Shown here one piece after another: positions 18,094 through 26,980 of a stretch of 64,000 nucleotides of DNA. Source of the stretch: Candidatus Magnetocorallium paracelense (GTDB lineage Bacteria; Nitrospirota; Thermodesulfovibrionia; Thermodesulfovibrionales; Magnetobacteriaceae); contig JAREWP010000078.1 in assembly GCA_029001845.1 (NCBI GenBank), positions 34,305 through 98,304 of the forward strand, read 5' to 3'. The first letter of the stretch is position 1. Each line of letters starts with the position of its first letter. Made by a program: the position numbers and the translations under genes. The notes under the pieces were generated by a model. That model was not told the DNA's origin, ran no database searches, and was given only the letters and a program-made list of their open reading frames with translations.

Positions 18094-18725
18094 AAAACAT
18101 CACGGCTGCTTCCTTTCTGTATATTAAACGGAAAAATCTATAATAGCACACCTTTTCTCATTTTTTGTTGGTTTTGTACGGAAGCCATTTTGTTTGTGCC
18201 GGTTCAGACCTGTGAAGCTCTGAAATCGGCGCAAACAAAACACTTTCTTTGGGATAACTACCTGGTGTATGAACTGAAGGGCGAAGACTATGCACTTTGC
18301 TTTCACTCACGCACCCGGAAACCAGCCTGCTTTTATCCTCGATTCAACCTTACATAACAAACCAAATCAGCCTGAACAACACGACAATTATAATTTTTTG
18401 CAATACTATTCTATTTTTTTAGAATAGTCATCACATAATTTTTATATTGACATACGGTTCCCACCCCGGCGGGCTCCATATAGGGGAGTACATCTTCTAC
18501 TTTGCCGTGGACCTGAAAATGAACGGAATGATGGATGATGAGGAAGAGGGCGTCTTCTATATGGACTCCATTGTAGTGGATGTTGTAAACTAGCCGGATC
18601 ACCTCCCTCTTTCTTTCTTCAAAAGAGATAGGACAAAAAGAAACACAATTTCGAGCACGTACACCCGGTCGTGGACGTGCTCGAAATTGTCCATAGCTCT
18701 CCATCTCCTCACCTTCGCAGTACAG
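18094..18725. other. Gap with hairpin and a possible gene remnant
   Basis: No complete gene. A plus-strand frame at 18423-18593 (ending DSIVVDVVN, stop TAG) has protein-like composition but no start codon with a ribosome-binding site, and may be the tail of a lost gene. A strong hairpin sits at 18645-18690. Confidence 0.5.
18645..18690 (-). terminator. Probable intrinsic terminator of the YhaO/YhaN-like operon
   Basis: Perfect 16-bp arms (ACAATTTCGAGCACGT and its complement) with a 14-base loop, 36 bases beyond the stop of the ATPase gene. Read on the minus strand it is followed by GTGTTTCTTTTTG, a T-rich tract. Confidence 0.65.
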
Positions 18726-21700
18726 TCAAAGGAGTTCATGGGAAAAAATTCCCGCCTTTGCCTCGATTCTGTCCGCCAGCTCGACAACCCGCCGGTGGTG
18801 AGTGAAAAGCAGCACCTGTGTAACGGCTGCCAGTTCCGCCAAAACCTCAAGGCAGGCCCTTGTACGGTTGTCGTCAAAGCCTATGAGAATATCGTCTACA
18901 ACAAAGGGCATCGGCTCTCCCCTGCTTATATGTTGTTCAATGGTAGCAAGACGGAGGGAGAGATAGAGCTGATCTCTCGTGCCGTCACTCATTCCGTGGA
19001 CAGGCACCTCATCATCGTTTGGACGAACACCAAGTAAAAGGGGCTTACCGTTATCGTCCAGCTCATCACGAAGATTCGCATAAGAACCGAGGGTAAGTCT
19101 GGAAAAGAGCTCACCGGCCCTGGCCAGAAGGGGAGCCTGGTTTTTCTTTCGATAATCTTCAATTCTCTGTTCAAGTATAAGCGCAGCGATTTGCAGGCGA
19201 AGGTATTGTTCAACACCGGAAATCATGGCGGCAAGTTGTTGCTCTGCTTCTTCCGATGCATTGGCTGCCGTGGCCTTGCCGTCTTTGGCCCTGATCTCAT
19301 TTTGAATCGTTTGGCGTTGATCGCGAAGGGCGTCCCGACTCTCTTGGAGCTCAGACAACTCCGACGAGACTCTCTCCAACTCACCTTCAATGGCGTCGAT
19401 ATCCGACGCTTCCGCCTCTTTTTCCAACTCCTCGACGCTCAGGCCGTCTCCGTTGCGGGAGAGCTCCTGTTCGAGCCTGTCGAGTTTCTGCTGTAGTTCA
19501 CGTTTCATCCTCGATTTTTCACCTGCCCTTTCCAGCTTGTCGTCACTCTCGACACCGGCCAGGATTCTCAACTGAGCAAGTTGTTCCAGTGCTGTCCGAA
19601 TCGTAATGTCAGCGTTCCTGATTTCTTCCATTATATCTTTTTCCAGAGCCTTGATTTTTTTAAGACTTGCCCGATTTTCTCGCGTCTCATTCAGATCCCT
19701 GTTAAGTTGAGCAGCAATTGTCTTCGCTTCCAGGCAATCTGTTTTAAAGCCAATGCCATCGACAAACTGTAACACCCTTTTTTCAAATTTTTCTGCAACC
19801 TGGTCCATGCCGTATATGCGTTTGCGCAGTTCTTCCGATTTATCAAACTTGTCAAAAAACGCTGCCAAACGATCGAATGTCTCTGTTGCATACTCAGGAT
19901 GAACATCGGATTTCAATCCCAGGCCGTCGATTGCCTGTCCCCACTCCTCCAACCAGGCGGCGCGATCGTCCTCAATAGATGAAAGCTCTTCAAGCGTTCT
20001 CTTGAGGCGGGTGTCCGCCTCGTCCAGTGAATGCTCCAGTTGATGTTTCAAAAGGAGCGCCGATTCCTCCTGTTCGACTCGCTGCTCGCAGAGATTTATC
20101 ATCGCCTCGAGGGTCATTCCCCGTATATCTGTGGCATCGTCGAAACGGGATATCTGAAATGATATACTTTCCTTTTGCGATTTACACTCCCTGGCGAGTT
20201 CGTTCGCTTCACTAAACGCAGTATTTGCGGACCGAATATTCGCCAAAAGCCTGTCTACCCTCAGGAGCCATTGTTTCATTTCTCCGGGAGTTCCGGGATC
20301 GATCTCCAAAGGTTTCCAAACAGCGCGCCATCTCCTTTCGAGGATTTCCCTGGCTTCATTCGCCTTTCCGGCCTCTTCCTGTAAGTTACTCACAGATAAT
20401 GCAAAGCCTTCGATCTTCGCCTCGAGCTCTGCTCGTTTTACCACTTGGTCCGCATCCAGGCGGAGCCTGTCAGACACATGATCTGCGGCGTTTACTTTGT
20501 GCTCATAAAGCGACGGGAGGTCGGAATCGGAGGCAAACTCCCTGATCTCCTCTTCAACGTCAATATGATCGATGTATTTACTTTTAATCAGATTCCATCC
20601 CTTGTTTCGTACAGTTCTCGATGCTTCCAGTTCGGCAATTGCAGGGACGTCGCTTTTTAATAAAAGCGCTTTTAAGTCCTGCTCTGCCTGCTTTTGCTCT
20701 TCGTCAAGTTCCTTCTGTTTACGGTTGATATCTTTTATGTGACCTGCGATTTCATCGAGCTCTCTCTCAAAGGTATCTAACGTTTCGAACACGGGCATGG
20801 CGGTCTTTAAAAGAGCTTCCATTGTTCCTGAAAATCTTCCAAGCCTGGCAAGCTCGTTTTCGCAAGCACCTCTCTCGTCAGATGCGCGCTTTTGTGAATC
20901 TGACAACCGCTGATCGAGATTACCGGTTTTACGCGCCGCCGCAATGGCCGCCTTCAATTCGGTTATGTCCAAATTCGATCGAGACATCTCGGCAAGTCTC
21001 TTTTTTATAGACTTACGCACATCTTTGACATCCCGCAGAGCGGCCTCCGCCTTATCCCTCTTTTGAATCAGAAGGCCCTGTTTTTGCGCTAAACGGGATA
21101 TCCATTTTTTGTTATTCAGAAGCGGTCGTAATCGGCCGGAATCGGCCGGATCGATATCAGGACGTACGCCCTTTAACAGTGTCTCTGCCTCATTGAGCAA
21201 AAGACGACGTTTACCATCCTGTTGTGGTCGATCTTTGATCGTCTTTTCAACAGCCCCCAACTCTTTGTAAATGTCCAAAATTGCCTCTTCGTTGTCGAGC
21301 AATTCATAACGAACATTCAGGGATTCCGATTCTTCCTTTAGACGGGCAAGTTTTGCTTTGGCTCTCTCTTTGGCCTCACCGGCTCTTTGCAGGCTCCCGG
21401 CAGCGGATTTATATTTTTCACTAAAGTCTTCCGGCAGAAGTACAATCTCTCCCGGTTGTTCGATTTGAGCGATCACGGCGCGACGCTCCGCCAGGGCGCC
21501 TTTTACACGATTCAGACGCTCCAGACGGCTCCTTTCCCTGCTCTTTCCATTGATATTGACTTCAACATCTCTGATGTCCGACAGAGTATCTGCAAGCTCT
21601 TTTTGCAATCTTTTCCATTCGGCAACAGGAAGACTCAAATCCCTGATTTGCTTTTGGGCCTCTTTAAAACCCGAAATAGCCCGGTTCACGGGTTTTGTGG

Positions 21701-22238
21701 AAGCTCTGGGCTTGAAAAGTTCTTCAGCACCATTTTTCAGATCAGATAATATTTCGCGGAGACCTGCTGTTCCGACGGCCGCACTGAAGAGGGCCTGTCC
21801 GAGATCGCCTGACTGATTCAGCAGTTCCCGGCCCCCTGCTTCCAGTCTTTCATGATCGATTCCATAGAGTTTTGTGAAGAGAGCCTCATCAATGGCGCCT
21901 GGTAAAAAGGGCGATAAAATCAAATCCTCCAAAACGGACTCCCCGTCAGGTCCCAGGAGAGTGCCCTTTGTTCCCTTTCTCCGAAGGAATTCAAGCTCCT
22001 TGCCCTTTGAAAGCCTGAGCTTCCCGCCAATCCGAAGCTGCGGGTTGTAGTGAAGATAATTATCGCTGGTACGGGCCGGAATACCAAACAACCACGCAAT
22101 GAGCGCTCTCAATGAGGTGCTCTTGCCGGCTTCGTTGTTCCCGTATATCAGATGTAATCCGGCGTCTCCCTCTGATAAATCCAAAGATCTATTGGTAAAA
22201 GGACCATAGGCAATCAGGTCCAGGCGATCGATTCTCAT
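18726..22238 (-). CDS. AAA ATPase, YhaN/SbcC-like
   Basis: A 1170-residue SMC/Rad50-like ATPase. The N-terminal ABC-type head has Walker A GNNEAGKST (33-41). A long, largely coiled-coil centre (about 180-1010) follows, and the C-terminal head has signature-like MSDGTRDQLYLSLRLA (about 1080) and Walker B PFVVDDILIGFDD (about 1110). The N-terminus RIDRLDLIAYGPF and the lack of a zinc hook point to the YhaN subgroup rather than SbcC. It overlaps the upstream phosphoesterase gene by 4 bases (ATGA-type), so the two proteins probably form one nuclease-ATPase complex acting on DNA ends or repair intermediates. Confidence 0.9.
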   Translation of the reverse strand: MRIDRLDLIAYGPFTNRSLDLSEGDAGLHLIYGNNEAGKSTSLRALIAWLFGIPARTSDNYLHYNPQLRIGGKLRLSKGKELEFLRRKGTKGTLLGPDGESVLEDLILSPFLPGAIDEALFTKLYGIDHERLEAGGRELLNQSGDLGQALFSAAVGTAGLREILSDLKNGAEELFKPRASTKPVNRAISGFKEAQKQIRDLSLPVAEWKRLQKELADTLSDIRDVEVNINGKSRERSRLERLNRVKGALAERRAVIAQIEQPGEIVLLPEDFSEKYKSAAGSLQRAGEAKERAKAKLARLKEESESLNVRYELLDNEEAILDIYKELGAVEKTIKDRPQQDGKRRLLLNEAETLLKGVRPDIDPADSGRLRPLLNNKKWISRLAQKQGLLIQKRDKAEAALRDVKDVRKSIKKRLAEMSRSNLDITELKAAIAAARKTGNLDQRLSDSQKRASDERGACENELARLGRFSGTMEALLKTAMPVFETLDTFERELDEIAGHIKDINRKQKELDEEQKQAEQDLKALLLKSDVPAIAELEASRTVRNKGWNLIKSKYIDHIDVEEEIREFASDSDLPSLYEHKVNAADHVSDRLRLDADQVVKRAELEAKIEGFALSVSNLQEEAGKANEAREILERRWRAVWKPLEIDPGTPGEMKQWLLRVDRLLANIRSANTAFSEANELARECKSQKESISFQISRFDDATDIRGMTLEAMINLCEQRVEQEESALLLKHQLEHSLDEADTRLKRTLEELSSIEDDRAAWLEEWGQAIDGLGLKSDVHPEYATETFDRLAAFFDKFDKSEELRKRIYGMDQVAEKFEKRVLQFVDGIGFKTDCLEAKTIAAQLNRDLNETRENRASLKKIKALEKDIMEEIRNADITIRTALEQLAQLRILAGVESDDKLERAGEKSRMKRELQQKLDRLEQELSRNGDGLSVEELEKEAEASDIDAIEGELERVSSELSELQESRDALRDQRQTIQNEIRAKDGKATAANASEEAEQQLAAMISGVEQYLRLQIAALILEQRIEDYRKKNQAPLLARAGELFSRLTLGSYANLRDELDDNGKPLLLGVRPNDDEVPVHGMSDGTRDQLYLSLRLATIEQHISRGEPMPFVVDDILIGFDDNRTRACLEVLAELAAVTQVLLFTHHRRVVELADRIEAKAGIFSHELL

Positions 22239-23500
22239 TTTGCGCTATCCACAGTCAACAACCTGCCGACCAACATCTGTTTGGCCTCCTCAAGCAGACG
22301 CTCGATCGTTTGATTTTCATTGAGGTTCAAGAGGGAGTCGGCGCCAAAGGCTTCTGACGGAACTTTCCGCCTGATATCGGCAATCACTTCTCCAAGACCG
22401 ATAACTTCGTCAGAATCACCGGATGTCGACAATATCTCCTTGAGCAACTGACCGAAGGCACTGTTGTCAGACAACATCGAATCCAAATCGAGCTTACCTG
22501 TAACTGCATTTTCGACACGCTCTATCCATAAATCATCACCTGCAATCTCAGCGGCAAGGGCTTTGATTTGCTGTTCAAATTGTTCCGGATAGGCAGCAGG
22601 CTCATCTGATATCCGGGTTGCTCCTTCAAAACGGATGCGCATTGAAACAGGACGCCCCTCCGCCAATACCAGCTCCTTGTCGATGGCTTTTCGCGCACGT
22701 TCCAGCATCTCTCTCATTTCAACAACATCTGTTACATCGACAGGGCAAAGTACCCAGCGCAAAACATCGAGAGGAATTTTTTCTACTTTCTTTACAGCGT
22801 TGTCTTCGACAGAGACAAGCATGCAACCCTTGGCGCCGGTTTCTCTGATATGGCGTCCCTGAATACAGCCTGGGAACACGATCCAGGGAGATTTCGAGAC
22901 AAACTCCTCCTTGTGAATATGACCCAATGCCCAATATTGATATCCCTTGGAATATAAATCATCTATTGTGCAGGGAGCATACGCAGCATGTCCCTCTCTG
23001 CCATTAAGAGAGGTATGAAGAAGGCCGATATTGAATACGCCTTTATCAGCGAAAGGAAATCCTGCGGCAAGGTTTTCATCGACATGCTGCGTCCCGAAAC
23101 TTCGCCCGTGAATGGCGACAGACAGATCGTCAAGCTTTACCGTTTCAACCTTCCGAGATGAGAAAATTTTCATGTTGGCAGGGATATCCAACGCTTTCGT
23201 CATTCGATTGGAAGCGTCATGGTTTCCCAAAACAGTGAAAACCGGAATATTGTGTCTGCCTAATCGGCCCATTTGTTGACTGAGGAAAATACCGGTGCTG
23301 TAATCCTTCCAATCGCCGTCATAGAGGTCGCCTGCCAACAAAACAAATGCGACCTTCTCCTCGATGGCCAGTTCCACCATGTTCTCAAAAGCCCTTCGGC
23401 ATGCATCTCTAATGGATTCCGCCGGTGCTGACTCATAACGGGACAGTCCGCGCAAGGGGCTGTCTAAATGAACATCAGCCCCATGAATAAACGTAAACAT
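22235..23500 (-). CDS. Metallophosphoesterase, YhaO/SbcD-like DNA exonuclease
   Basis: About 421 residues. All calcineurin-like metal motifs are present: GADVHLD (D9, H11), LLAGDLYDGD, VLGNHDAS and GHIHKEE. The C-terminal capping region fits the YhaO/SbcD/Mre11 exonuclease group. ATG 23500 is chosen because GGGAGGTGT lies directly upstream and the canonical N-terminus MFTFIHGADVHLD begins there; a longer open frame extends to 23608 without a ribosome-binding site. First gene of a two-gene operon with the YhaN-like ATPase. Confidence 0.9.
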   Translation of the reverse strand: MFTFIHGADVHLDSPLRGLSRYESAPAESIRDACRRAFENMVELAIEEKVAFVLLAGDLYDGDWKDYSTGIFLSQQMGRLGRHNIPVFTVLGNHDASNRMTKALDIPANMKIFSSRKVETVKLDDLSVAIHGRSFGTQHVDENLAAGFPFADKGVFNIGLLHTSLNGREGHAAYAPCTIDDLYSKGYQYWALGHIHKEEFVSKSPWIVFPGCIQGRHIRETGAKGCMLVSVEDNAVKKVEKIPLDVLRWVLCPVDVTDVVEMREMLERARKAIDKELVLAEGRPVSMRIRFEGATRISDEPAAYPEQFEQQIKALAAEIAGDDLWIERVENAVTGKLDLDSMLSDNSAFGQLLKEILSTSGDSDEVIGLGEVIADIRRKVPSEAFGADSLLNLNENQTIERLLEEAKQMLVGRLLTVDSAK

Positions 23501-23575
23501 GACACCTCCCTGTAAACCATTATAAAACATCAAGAGGACAATATCAAGGTACTTATTATAGGGCAAAATTAATAC

Positions 23576-23698
23576 CATTAACTTAAGGGGTGAAACACCT
23601 TCCGACAAAAGCGAGTCATGTTTGAGAAGGCGCAGCGAAGCGGAGCCTTCGAGTTTAGCCGCTGAAGGCGGATGGTGCTTTGCTCCTTTAAGTTAATG
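23576..23698. repeat. Inverted-repeat element with CATTAACTTAA ends
   Basis: Perfect 11-bp termini CATTAACTTAA / TTAAGTTAATG, with inner GGTGAAACACC and GGTGCTTTGCTCC segments and a GAAGGC...GCCTTC hairpin. A short relative with the same GGTGCTTTGCTCCTTAAG core lies at 61221-61254. Confidence 0.55.
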
Positions 23699-23934
23699 AC
23701 ATTGAGGGTAAAATACTGACCTGATTTGTAATTTAAATGCATGAAATTCATCGATTGAAAACATTAATTTGACAATCGATTACTATTAGGATATAATTAT
23801 CTAAAGGGTCGAGTTGAATTAAACTTAATTGCTATGATTTACATTAGACTATATTGAACCGACATCCCCTGCCCTTTTTAAATTTACAATTACAGTAATC
23901 TGTTTTTCAATACCTTTGCAAATTAAGATTTTTT

Positions 23935-24086
23935 GTAACGACTTAGGTGTCCGGACTGAAGGCTGAAGACTGTTAGGTAAAACATGAGTTATCGATAAAA
24001 CTTTATGTTTTTTGTTGGTCACACCCCCAAGTCATTTGATTTTTTGCTTCAGCCTTCAGTCTTCAGCCTAAATACCTGTGTAGTAA
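23935..24086 (+). repeat. MITE-like element family 2, copy upstream of flagellin
   Basis: A 152-bp element. Left end GTAACGACTTAGGT then GACTGAAGGCTGAAGACTG; right end CTTCAGCCTTCAGTCTTCAG then ACCTGTGTAGTAA. The right end touches the flagellin GGAGG. A second full copy is at 53091-53245; single ends occur near 10315 and 25292. Confidence 0.7.
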
Positions 24087-24099
24087 GGAGGTGACTCTT

Positions 24100-24981
24100 A
24101 TGGGACTTAGTATTAATACAAATATTCCTTCCATCAGATCGGGAAACGAGATCAATCAGATACACAACAATCTTAACAGCAATATGGCAAAACTCTCTTC
24201 CGCCCTGAGAATCAATTCAGCCAAGGACGACGCCGCAGGACTTGCCATAGCAACACGAATGACCTCTGAGGAGAGATCACTGATGACTGCCGTTCGAAAC
24301 GCAAATGACGGCATGTCGATAACACAAACCGCAGAGGGCGCAATGAACGAAATGACGAATAATCTGCAAAGAATACGAGAGCTTTCCATCGCAGCAAGAA
24401 GCGGACAGTACAGCGAAAGCGACATAAACAACATGCAGCAGGAGGTCGACGCCCTTGTCGGGGAAATCAACAGAATATCGGAGCAAACGACTTTTAATAA
24501 TCGTCAGTTGCTTAACGGCTCATTTTCTGCTTCCATAAGCCTTAGCGACGATCCCGGCGAGGGCGGAATCGATATAAATGTCGACAATCTTGGAGTTGGC
24601 AGTCTTGGCGCCGACGGCGGAAGAACTCTCGATACCATCATGTCCTCCGAGGGTGCTCAATCAATCGGATTATCCACCGGAGGCGGAGAAACTCTTACAT
24701 CAAATCCCGCAGGCGCAGTGGAAATAGTAGACAGTGCTCTAAACCAAATAATGAGCACCAAATCGTCATTGGGAGCCATCACCAACAGGTTTGAGGCTGC
24801 CGCAAGAAATATCGACAATAATCTTGTATCCACAACAGCCTCCAAATCAAGAATTATGGACGCCGACATGGCAACGGAAACTGCGAACAATACAAAGAAC
24901 CTTATTCTCCAGCAGGCCGCTGTTTCAGTACATGCTCAGGCAGGCAGACTGCCGCAGAACATACTTTCATTGTTACAATAG
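24100..24981 (+). CDS. Flagellin
   Basis: A 293-residue flagellar filament subunit, exported through the flagellar type III apparatus. The N-terminal D0/D1 region has SSALRINSAKDDAAGLAIA, the conserved ARSGQYSESD segment and QTTFNNRQLLNGSF. A short, Gly-rich variable centre (about 150-200) follows, and the C-terminal D0 ends LILQQAAVSVHAQAGRLPQN-ILSLLQ. The start at 24100 follows GGAGG with an 8-base spacer; a start nine bases upstream would overlap that site. It is short for a flagellin, with almost no outer D2/D3 domain. No other flagellar gene is in the window, and a MITE-like repeat abuts its ribosome-binding site. Confidence 0.95.
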   Translation: MGLSINTNIPSIRSGNEINQIHNNLNSNMAKLSSALRINSAKDDAAGLAIATRMTSEERSLMTAVRNANDGMSITQTAEGAMNEMTNNLQRIRELSIAARSGQYSESDINNMQQEVDALVGEINRISEQTTFNNRQLLNGSFSASISLSDDPGEGGIDINVDNLGVGSLGADGGRTLDTIMSSEGAQSIGLSTGGGETLTSNPAGAVEIVDSALNQIMSTKSSLGAITNRFEAAARNIDNNLVSTTASKSRIMDADMATETANNTKNLILQQAAVSVHAQAGRLPQNILSLLQ

Positions 24982-25083
24982 GGAAAGCAATCCGAGGTTG
25001 GACCTGAGTAGAACTTGATTCCAAATGAGCAAAAGGTTGACTCTCCTAACCTCGTTCCGCTCTTCCCGTAACCACTGACAGAG

Positions 25084-25112
25084 TGTTTGGGAAACAGTCC
25101 CTACATTTTGGC
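25084..25112. repeat. Hairpin element, second copy of 4277-4304
   Basis: GTTTGGGAAACAGTCCC followed by TACATTTTGGC; 27 of 28 bases match the copy upstream of the heme-protein gene. Confidence 0.6.
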
Positions 25113-25173
25113 GCCTTATTGAAATGCCTTAACGCCAACTTAAGCTGCCCCTGGCAGCGACTTTCCTCTTACT

Positions 25174-25296
25174 CCCTCTCTGTGTCCTCTGCGCCCTCTG
25201 CGTTAAAATAATACCCAAAAAGTTCCACATCCCTTCCGGTTTCCCCATTTTTTAAATACAACATCGACAATTTTTTGAGTCAACCCTAAGGGCCTA
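25174..25296 (-). repeat. Composite dispersed repeat, inverted copy of 16296-16524
   Basis: Read on the minus strand it runs TAGGCCCTTAGGGTTGA ... GTGGAACTTTTTGGG ... AACGCAGAGGGCGCAG. It lacks the about 90-base segment present in the other copy. Confidence 0.65.
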
Positions 25297-25317
25297 AGTA
25301 GTTACAAACCATTAATT

Positions 25318-25466
25318 CTAAAAACAGCAGTCAGCTATCAGCCTTCAGCAAAAGAAAGTATTGATCTTATGCCAATAATAAGTTTCACCTTAACGGTGAA
25401 TGTATTTAGAACCGTAAGTGTTGCCATTTAAAAGCTGATAGCTGACAGTTAAATGCTTTTTTTAGG
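25318..25466 (-). repeat. MITE-like element family 1, copy C
   Basis: A 149-bp copy, ends CTAAAAACAGCAGTCAGC and GCTTTTTTTAGG, internal TTCACC/GGTGAA arms. It ends about 60 bases before the gatA ribosome-binding site. Confidence 0.7.
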
Positions 25467-25534
25467 TTAATAAATGGTAGAATATCCCACTCACACACTA
25501 AACTCGCCCGAGTCCGAAACAACAGGAGGTTTCA

Positions 25535-26980
25535 TTGGAATTACACGAACTTGATATAACGGAGGCATGTAACATGATTACCGGGAAGGAAGTTTCACTG
25601 AAGGAACTTTCCAGCGCTTTTTTTGAACGTATAGATAAAGTTGACGATAAAACATGCGCCTTTGTTACTGTAAGCAAAGATTATGCTTTTAAAAGAATAG
25701 ATGTTCTCTCAAAGGAGAGAAGTGAAAACCCCTTATACGGAATACCCCTTGCCGTTAAAGACAACATTTGCACAAAAGGGATAAAGACTACCTGCTCATC
25801 GAAGATACTGGAAGATTTCATTCCCCCCTATGAAAGCACGGTAACGGAGAAGCTCCTTAATGCAGGTTACGTGCTGCTGGGTAAGACAAACCTTGATGAA
25901 TTCGCAATGGGCTCTTCAACAGAGAGTTCGGCCTTTAGAATCACAAAAAATCCCTGGTCTCCGGACAGAACCCCCGGGGGCAGCAGCGGCGGTTCGGCAG
26001 CGGCGGTGGCTGCCGATGAATGTATTGCCGCACTGGGCTCCGACACCGGAGGATCGATAAGGCAGCCTGCTTCCTATTGCGGAGTTGTGGGACTTAAACC
26101 CACATATGGCAGAGTCTCCAGATACGGTCTTGTGGCCTTTGCATCGTCTCTCGATCAAATCGGACCAATCACAAAAAATGTAAGAGATTCCGCTCTCCTC
26201 TTACAGGTCATTTCGGGCCATGACAAACGGGACAGCACCTCTGCATTGGAGAGTTTACCCGATTTTACCGGGTCTCTTACAGGTGATATAAAGGGAGTTA
26301 AATTTGGCATACCTGAAGAGTACTTTACCGAAGGGATAGATTCCGAAGTGAAAGAGTGCGTTAAAAATGCCGTTAAAAAAATAGAATCCCTTGGCGCCGA
26401 AATAGTGGAAATAAACCTTCCCCACACGGAATACGCAGTAGCCACCTATTACATACTGGCGACATCGGAGGCTTCTTCCAATCTGGCAAGATACGACGGG
26501 GTAAAATACGGGCTCAGAGTGTCGGGAAAGGAGCTGTCGGATATGTATCTGAATACCAGAGCCCGGGGGTTCGGCACGGAAGTAAAGAGGAGGATCATGC
26601 TTGGTACATACGCTCTCTCATCGGGCTATTACGACGCCTACTATAAAAAAGCACAACAGGCAAGGACACTCTTTATAAAGGATTTTAAAGAAGCCTTTAA
26701 AAAAGTAGATATCATAATTACTCCCACCACCCCTGATACGGCATTTAAAATCGGCGAAAAAACAGAAGATCCCCTTCTTATGTATCTTAATGACATATGC
26801 ACACTCTCTGTAAACCTTGCAGGCGTACCGGCCATTTCAATTCCCTGCGGCTTCGATTCCGCAGGAATGCCTGTTGGTCTTCAGATAATAGGAAATTATT
26901 TTGCCGAAGACAGGATACTCAATGCAGCATATGCTTACGAACAATCTGTCGAATGGAGCAAAAGGAGGCCTGCCATATGA
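25535..26980 (+). CDS. gatA: Glutamyl-tRNA(Gln)/aspartyl-tRNA(Asn) amidotransferase subunit A
   Basis: A 481-residue amidase that releases ammonia from glutamine for transamidation of mischarged Glu-tRNA(Gln) or Asp-tRNA(Asn). The amidase signature is complete: Lys in AVKDNI, and the Gly/Ser-rich [13 protein letters not shown] and [13 protein letters not shown] segments with the cis-Ser and nucleophile Ser. Length fits the family. Translation starts at TTG 25535, four bases after AGGAGGT; no in-frame ATG fits better. The stop overlaps the gatB start (ATGA at 26977-26980). gatC, which commonly precedes gatA, is not found in the 550 bases upstream. Confidence 0.97.
   Translation: MELHELDITEACNMITGKEVSLKELSSAFFERIDKVDDKTCAFVTVSKDYAFKRIDVLSKERSENPLYGIPLAVKDNICTKGIKTTCSSKILEDFIPPYESTVTEKLLNAGYVLLGKTNLDEFAMGSSTESSAFRITKNPWSPDRTPGGSSGGSAAAVAADECIAALGSDTGGSIRQPASYCGVVGLKPTYGRVSRYGLVAFASSLDQIGPITKNVRDSALLLQVISGHDKRDSTSALESLPDFTGSLTGDIKGVKFGIPEEYFTEGIDSEVKECVKNAVKKIESLGAEIVEINLPHTEYAVATYYILATSEASSNLARYDGVKYGLRVSGKELSDMYLNTRARGFGTEVKRRIMLGTYALSSGYYDAYYKKAQQARTLFIKDFKEAFKKVDIIITPTTPDTAFKIGEKTEDPLLMYLNDICTLSVNLAGVPAISIPCGFDSAGMPVGLQIIGNYFAEDRILNAAYAYEQSVEWSKRRPAI

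Larger units (their letters stand above)
23501..24099. other. Divergent upstream region between YhaO-like gene and flagellin gene
   Basis: Carries a 123-bp inverted-repeat element (23576-23698), an AT-rich stretch (23700-23930) and a family 2 MITE (23935-24086) ending at the flagellin ribosome-binding site. I could not find a sigma-28 or sigma-54 promoter of good quality. Confidence 0.6.
24982..25534. other. Repeat-filled gap between flagellin and gatA
   Basis: No gene, and in particular no gatC. It contains the GTTTGGGAAACAGTCCC hairpin element (25084-25112), the inverted composite repeat (25174-25296), a single family 2 end (CCTAAGTAGTTAC near 25294) and a family 1 MITE (25318-25466). Confidence 0.7.

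Noticed and set aside
18423..18593. Plus-strand open frame ending DSIVVDVVN
   Set aside because: Composition is protein-like, but there is no start codon with a ribosome-binding site and no recognisable domain; at most a remnant.
18411..18704. Minus-strand frame of 97 codons starting inside the 18645-18690 hairpin region
   Set aside because: Its start lies next to a terminator-like hairpin, there is no ribosome-binding site, and its N-terminal part translates the hairpin itself.
24000..24099. Sigma-28 promoter in front of flagellin (TAAA ... CGATAA near 23980-24000)
   Set aside because: The spacing between the two boxes is too short by several bases, and the match lies inside the repeat element.
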